Notes under the pieces: model-generated
What the model was told of the DNA's origin: nothing
The model's input: only the letters and a program-made list of their open reading frames with translations
Database searches by the model: none
Translations under genes and position numbers: made by a program
DNA from: Aquila chrysaetos chrysaetos
Taxonomy: Eukaryota > Chordata > Aves > Accipitriformes > Accipitridae
Direction of reading: 5' to 3'
Length of the DNA: 64,000 bases
NCBI RefSeq assembly: GCF_900496995.4
Contig: NC_044005.1
Location: 18,729,363-18,793,362 of the forward strand
Shown: positions 58,301-64,000 of the stretch, in pieces
How positions within the stretch are numbered: the stretch's first letter is position 1
Layout: each line of letters opens with the position of its first letter

Positions 58301-61300
58301 GCTGCATTTAGGGCCCATTGCCTAAGTTTTGGAGAATGGATGAAAAACAGAAAATCATTCCAAACTTAGACATACAAGATAAAAAGCAAAGAGTCTGAAA
58401 ATATTTGTCTTAATGGAAACATCTCATGATTTGAGTGTGTGGGGTCTTTCGGTGCAGATGATTAACAGCAGTGGATGAGGCTTTCTGGCAGAACAGGAAC
58501 CCAGCCTTTTAGGGGCCCTCAGGGATAAGAGCCCTGGTGTGGGGTATCCTCCCCTCAAAAGCCAGCCCAGAAGAAACTAAGCAGGCTATTGTACCTGTAC
58601 GGAGGGAGGAAAGGACAGCTCAGCGGAAGGGGACGCTTCGATAAAAAGGAAAGGCAAGAAGACTCATTAATGGGATCATACTAAAACAGGGGAATGTTAG
58701 GCTAGATGCTTCCTGGCAGGGAGTTATAACAGATGATGGATAAGTTCCCAAGAGAAGGGGAGGAGGACTGCATTGCCCAAACCTCTTAAAATGCCATGTT
58801 TAGAGCAGTAGCAAACACTTTATTGAGTCAAATCCTGTACTGGCTAAGAAATGGGAGTGAATGACCTAACAGACCTTTTCCAGCTGTAATGCTGTGACCC
58901 ATGACACACCAGTTGACGCAGTTATGGCACTGATGCTTGACTTCTTTCCTGGGCACAGCTGTCACAAAGATCCAGATGCTGGGCTGTGGGAGTGCTTAAT
59001 CCAGCAATTTAATCTGGCTCCACAGTAGCTCTGTAGCTGCACAGAGAGAAGGGAGCCCAAGCAGCTCCCTGGGTTCTTGCTGTGCTGCCAGCTGAAGGGA
59101 TTTGCGGGGCCACCGTGGTGAGCAGCTGGCCTTTGCTATTTCGCTCACTCAAAATTCACGCATCAGATGATTTCTAAGCTCAGTTTTCAGAAATAACACG
59201 CAACTCTCTCCTCCTTCTCCCACAGTCCTGCATAACCCTTTGACTGATCAAGGCAGGTGCTCATTTTTGTTAAGTGTGATGCAAAGCTCAAAAGCTGGCC
59301 CTAGAGCTACGTCCCTTTCTTTTATTGAGTTCTTACTGCAAGGTACTTTTAAATCCTGCAGCCACTCTGCTAAATTGAACTCACCTGGGATGCAGGGAGC
59401 TGTGTGTTGCATACTGACTGGCAACACAGGCTAATTAATTGCACAGTGATTACATTCACACACCTGCCTCGGTTTGACAGAAGGTATCAGGTTGCTTGTT
59501 GGAAGTAATAACAACAACAATGGTGATTTGAATTATTGCAGAGTGACTGTACACTGAAGTAATGACACCACCATGACTCATTGCTTTAGAAATGAAGAGT
59601 CACACTTGGCAGCTGAATATTCCCAGAAATCAGCAGAACTGCAAGGGGATGTAATCCACTGAATTTCATGCAGGTGCAGGCCTGGGCATACCTTTGCAAG
59701 GGACTTCAGAAATAATGCCACAGACTTGCTGACACTAAGGGCTTCCTGGCTGTACTGTATAGGCCTGGTCACTCTGAGTTTCCCCAAAGCAGCTGAGACA
59801 CAGAAATTGTGTGCAACAGCAGCAGGGACTGTCAGATGAATTCTTCACTCCTGCACATCTGCAGCTTCTGCCTGTCACCAGACCAGATCTGAGAAGATGC
59901 ATCAGGTGTTATTAAATCTGAGTCTTAAATCGGAAACCAAATGCTCTGTAGTGCACTGATAAGTAAAGACTGAGGGCCTTAGCATTGTTTAAATAGATGA
60001 GCTGTAAGAATTAGGAGCTAGTTTTTTATTATTATGCTTTATTGCTTTTATTTCTCCCCCTGAGTATTAGAAGATATCAAGAGAGAGCAAGAGCAAGGCT
60101 TTGTTGTGCTGTCCTCAAGGAAAGAGGTACTCTGGTATATTTATATTTGTAGCAGAGCAGGCACCACAGGTCTTAAACTGTGTGCCAGCTGGCTTGCTAC
60201 TGAGGGAGGAAGATGGACAAGTGGCCATAAACTCCATGTGCCAGGTGAAGAGCAACTTTTTGCACCAAAGCCACCTGATACCTGAAGGGATACCATTCAG
60301 GACAACCCAGCTTGTGTTTGAAGCTCATATGTGGAAACCCTTCAAGCACAGCAACACAGTTTACAAGGAGCACATGAAGCAGGAGGAAAATATAGATGCT
60401 CCTGAAGCTGACACACCAGTCCTGGTGGAAGTAGATGGGCGATGCTGGTAACTTCTGTGGTTAAAAGAGAGAGTTGGGAGCATGGGGCCTCATGGAGATG
60501 GGTCAGATGATAGTGCTAAGATTAAAAGACTGTCAGAAAACTCACAGCCCTGTTTTACGTTCAGTGTTACAAGCAATCCAGTTGGACTTGGTTGCAGGGC
60601 TCTGTGCCACTGGTGATAGAGGCAGATCTCTGTATCCCTTTTTTTTCATAGCCACCTTCCTGCTGAAAAGAGCATGAAGTTCTGAACCCAGCACACTGAA
60701 GAAGGAATTATCAGAACTACATGAATAGCAGCAAAAGAAGTGCAACAAGGTTTCATCAGTTAAGACCCTTGCTACATGCACAGCTATATATGCTTTCCTT
60801 GGTTTGATATCACTTCTGATGAGGTAGACACATTAAAAATCTTTGTTCAGACACATGTGAATTCATGTGCTGTTACTTTCAGTTCACTGGGAGTGAAGTT
60901 ATGCAGTGCCCCAGCCAGAGGACATCAAGCTTCATTTTGTGTCCATCTTAGATGTGGTCATTTTTCAATGCCTTCTCATTACTCTCATAAGCTAGCCCAT
61001 CTTTGCTCACTTGATCAATTCAGATCAAACTAATCCCAGATGGAGAAGAAGGATTCATTTACTTTCCGGACCTGGCTTGAGTCACCTTGCTGGATTTTCA
61101 TTTCTTTCTTCCAACAGGTGGTGGAACTGAGGCACTGCACCCAACCTAGCTACAGGGAGAGCTCTGTCATCTGTAAACTTCTTGAATCATTTCATCATAA
61201 AACAGAGTATTAGGAAGATGGGAAGGCAGCAAAGTGACACATGGAAAAACCCATAGCACAACAGCTAACTTTGTGCACCAAATGTTAAGACTGCCTCCCA

Positions 61301-64000
61301 GAAAATTCAGGCTTTAATAAATGCTTTTTCATAATAGAGCCAAGAGATCTGACAAAAATAAAACCAACAGGAAAAAAACACAATGAAAAACCCAAAAAGC
61401 AGAAAGAGAAGAAAGTTCCTGAGGTCTTCAGAGATCACACCCAACTGATTGCCACCCTTTAGTCAGAAATAAAAACCAAGTTTCTTGTTGTCTGACAGGC
61501 GAAAAGAAAGGGAAAAGATGTAAGGTGTTAAGCCATGGGAGCTTCCTGCATTGTAAGGTTCTCAGACATAGAGAAAAATTGGATAATGGAAGTGACATGA
61601 TCGGCTCAGTGTGTCCCATGAGGCAGGCTTGCCTGTTCAGTAGTCCTTCCTACCTTGCAGAATGCTTGTGTTACTGGTCCACCTTGGTGACAAATGCGTA
61701 GCTCAGGAAGTTGTGCTTCTCAAACTGTGGTCTGTGGACAACCCGTGGTTGGCAGAGAACTTCCTCTTGCTCACTGCTCTCCTTGTTTCCACTCTACTTT
61801 TATGTCCACCGTACATCTGTTTGGTCTTTGATCTACAGTTGATACTCGGTCTTTCCACTCAGCCTGGAAAGCACCATGCTTAATAGCCAAGGCAGCAGCT
61901 GTTCCAGCTGCCAAAAGGTAAGGGTCTCCCAAATACCCTGACACCTCATAGCTCAGCAAACCTCTCTGTTCCCCACATACTCCACTTTCTGTTACAGGGA
62001 CCCACAATTTCAACAGTGAAGTTTTGCACCCTGTAATTGAAGGGTCACTTCTGTGAGCTTTTCTGTACCTGCCAGGGATTTCCAAACTGCCCGCCTCTGG
62101 TGAAGGCTAGCAGGGGCTTGCACACACAGACTGCAGGCATCCACATCTCCCCAGCTGGACCCTGACTGCCTGTGTTCGCATATGTTTGCCACAGTGGAGC
62201 AAGACATCACCCTGTGTGGGAGCTCCACTAATGGGCACAGAGGGATCAGTTGTGGGACAGTTCATCTGCCCTTAAATCACTTACCAGCTTACCAAGCCCT
62301 CACCTCCCTGGTCACAGAAACCAAGGAGGAAATCACAAAGATGAGCAAGTGCTATTATACTCCTTGGGGGGAAGGGTGTAATGGCCACTTGTGCAGATGG
62401 AAGAATGCTAATTCACATATCGATCTATTAAGTGGCCACAGTTTTCTGCTCACATATGACACCAGATTGCTGTCTTACACAGTACAGGGCTCCATTTGAA
62501 GGTCTGATAGACCAGCATCACACTGAAGTAACGGTGTGGACTTGTACTGCTGCCTGCAGAGCACAGCAAGGATAGCTGAACTAGCTTTAAGGATGTTAGC
62601 TGAGCCACAGGAGTAAGCTCTATGCAAAAACTCGGAGCTTGCTGGCAGAATAACTTAGCTTGTGCTAAGCTGTGGTGCCCTGGCTGCTGCTGTTACCAGG
62701 TTTAAAGCCAACAAATTTATTTTTCCTCATTACTGCCATAACACAGTCAAAGGACCTGACCTCAGCTTATCTGGATTTTGAACTGAGCAGAATCTTGCCT
62801 CCATTCAAGGGTCAGGAGTCAGTTCAGCTCTGACGAAGCCTTGCTGGATGGGAACTACTGACGTTGGGAGGGACATGTAACCACTGTCACTCATCAGAGC
62901 GCAAGCCCGGTGATTAAGACTAATGATCGTTCTCTGACAGCATAAGCGGCAGGGCCAAGTCGCTCAGGAGTGGAGAAGGAGGGGGTGCTTGCAGTGCTTC
63001 CCATAAACCACCAAACCACAGCGGCTGTGTTGCCTGCTTGGGTTTCTGCTCTAGTCACTCAGAGAGAGCTCCCATTGCAGGGATGCCCATCTCCAGTGTT
63101 AGGGGCCAGCTCTCAGCTCCTCTAGAAGAGCTGCTCTTCCTCCTGAATTAGTCAAGCTTAGTTGTAAGTGCCTACAGTGAAGCAGTGGCAATACCCCGTC
63201 AAAGCCTCTTGTTTGACCCTGTCAACAATCTTTCAGGACAGGAGTGCTCTCAAGGAGCAGGGAGGTGCAACTAAATGTTTATTAAGTTGCTAGCTTCACT
63301 ATGTTTCCTAGGTTCATTAGGTCTGTCCCCTCATTTACATACACAAAGGTATGTATATTATAAAGAATCGCATATGCATAAAAGCCCCAAACAAAATACA
63401 AGGTAATTCACATTACTGCTAGTACTCAGGTCAGCTCTACTTACAAACAAGCCTTCTCACACTCACAGCCATGACACAGGCAGAAACAAGATAAAGAACA
63501 AACATCAAAAATTCCCTGAAGGAAGAGGCCTTCTTTCAAAGCCCTTTTTTTTCTCCAGTCTAGCTGTTTCCTGCATTCAGTAATGCAGAAGTTAATGCAG
63601 ATGGTGTATGCTGCCTGTGGCCCCACAGTGGACTTGGGCTACAGTATCCTACTGGTGTAACATGACTTGGCTTGTATTCACCTCACAAATTATACACTGC
63701 TATCTTTGTGTAACCTTGCACATATATATTTTGCATTCAGCAATTTGTCTCAAAATATCTTATCAACCATCCTTCTCTTTTTACTCAGTCAAAACTTACT
63801 TTTGCAAGTCAAAACCACTTTGCAAGTTTTATTAGCCTACTCCCTTACTAACAACAGACAGTTGCTGTGTTAAAGGTAAGCCCTTCTCCCCCATATTCAT
63901 AATCAGAGCTTTTCAGGTCATTTGTCCTTTGCCTATTTCAAACCCAAATTATTCTCTTAGGAATTTCAGCATATCAGCAAAACTAAAGAATTTTGTGCGC
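55301..64000. other. Region 5' of exon A (first visible RIN3 intron), no gene seen
   Basis: I searched the minus strand for a short exon with an ATG, a phase-2 donor and RIN-like sequence and found none. There is no CpG island that would suggest the RIN3 promoter, so the first exon probably lies beyond the window. Open frames here are short or begin without ATG. A CA-rich patch lies near 55,378-55,410. Confidence 0.5.

Noticed and set aside
60101-60451. 116-codon plus-strand frame
   Set aside because: It begins at TTG rather than ATG, has no recognisable domain, and no splice or promoter context supports it.
61695-61760. ctcaaactgtggtctgtgga, resembling the end of a hAT/Charlie DNA transposon
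   Set aside because: Only one short end-like motif is present, with no matching inverted end or 8-bp target duplication found nearby.
1-64000. CRISPR arrays, bacterial operons, tRNA or rRNA genes
   Set aside because: No spaced direct repeats, no cloverleaf-like genes and no rRNA sequence were seen. The primer site at 3,504-3,521 only resembles the complement of a tRNA end.

Overview
The window looks like vertebrate, most likely bird, genomic DNA. It holds a compact vertebrate multi-exon gene, several truncated CR1 LINE fragments (the typical sauropsid retrotransposon), and an avian-type endogenous retrovirus (ERV). Nothing bacterial is present: there are no operons, and the open frames are short outside exons and the ERV.

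Layout on the + coordinates. (1) Positions 1 to about 4,120-4,260 hold the 5' part of an ERV on the minus strand. In its own direction it shows an LTR with TATA box and AATAAA, a primer binding site resembling the complement of a serine tRNA, a leader with a ~94-bp tandem repeat, a long intact gag frame, a -1 frameshift signal, and an open pro-pol frame that leaves the window at position 1. The 3' half and 3' LTR lie outside. (2) Positions about 4,260-6,600 are GC-rich spacer followed by the 3' UTR of RIN3. (3) Positions 6,608-55,300 hold nine coding exons of RIN3 (Ras and Rab interactor 3) on the minus strand. Every junction keeps the reading frame, giving 952 codons plus a stop. The missing 5' exon or exons probably lie beyond position 64,000. 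(4) Positions 55,301-64,000 are interpreted as the first visible intron, where I see no gene.

RIN3 is a guanine nucleotide exchange factor for the Rab5 subfamily. The visible protein carries, in order, an SH2 domain (exons A-D), a long proline/serine-rich linker with two basic proline motifs and the RIN-homology block (exon E), a VPS9 exchange domain (exons E-H) and a C-terminal Ras-association domain (exons H-I). The introns contain four truncated CR1 copies, an intragenic CpG island near 10.2-10.5 kb, a degenerate non-CR1 LINE relic near 36.7-37.2 kb, and simple repeats.

The most notable element is the ERV. Both visible reading frames are intact, and they are linked by a slippery heptamer, a five-base spacer and a foldable H-type pseudoknot. 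It lies in the same orientation as RIN3, about 2.4 kb past the RIN3 stop codon.
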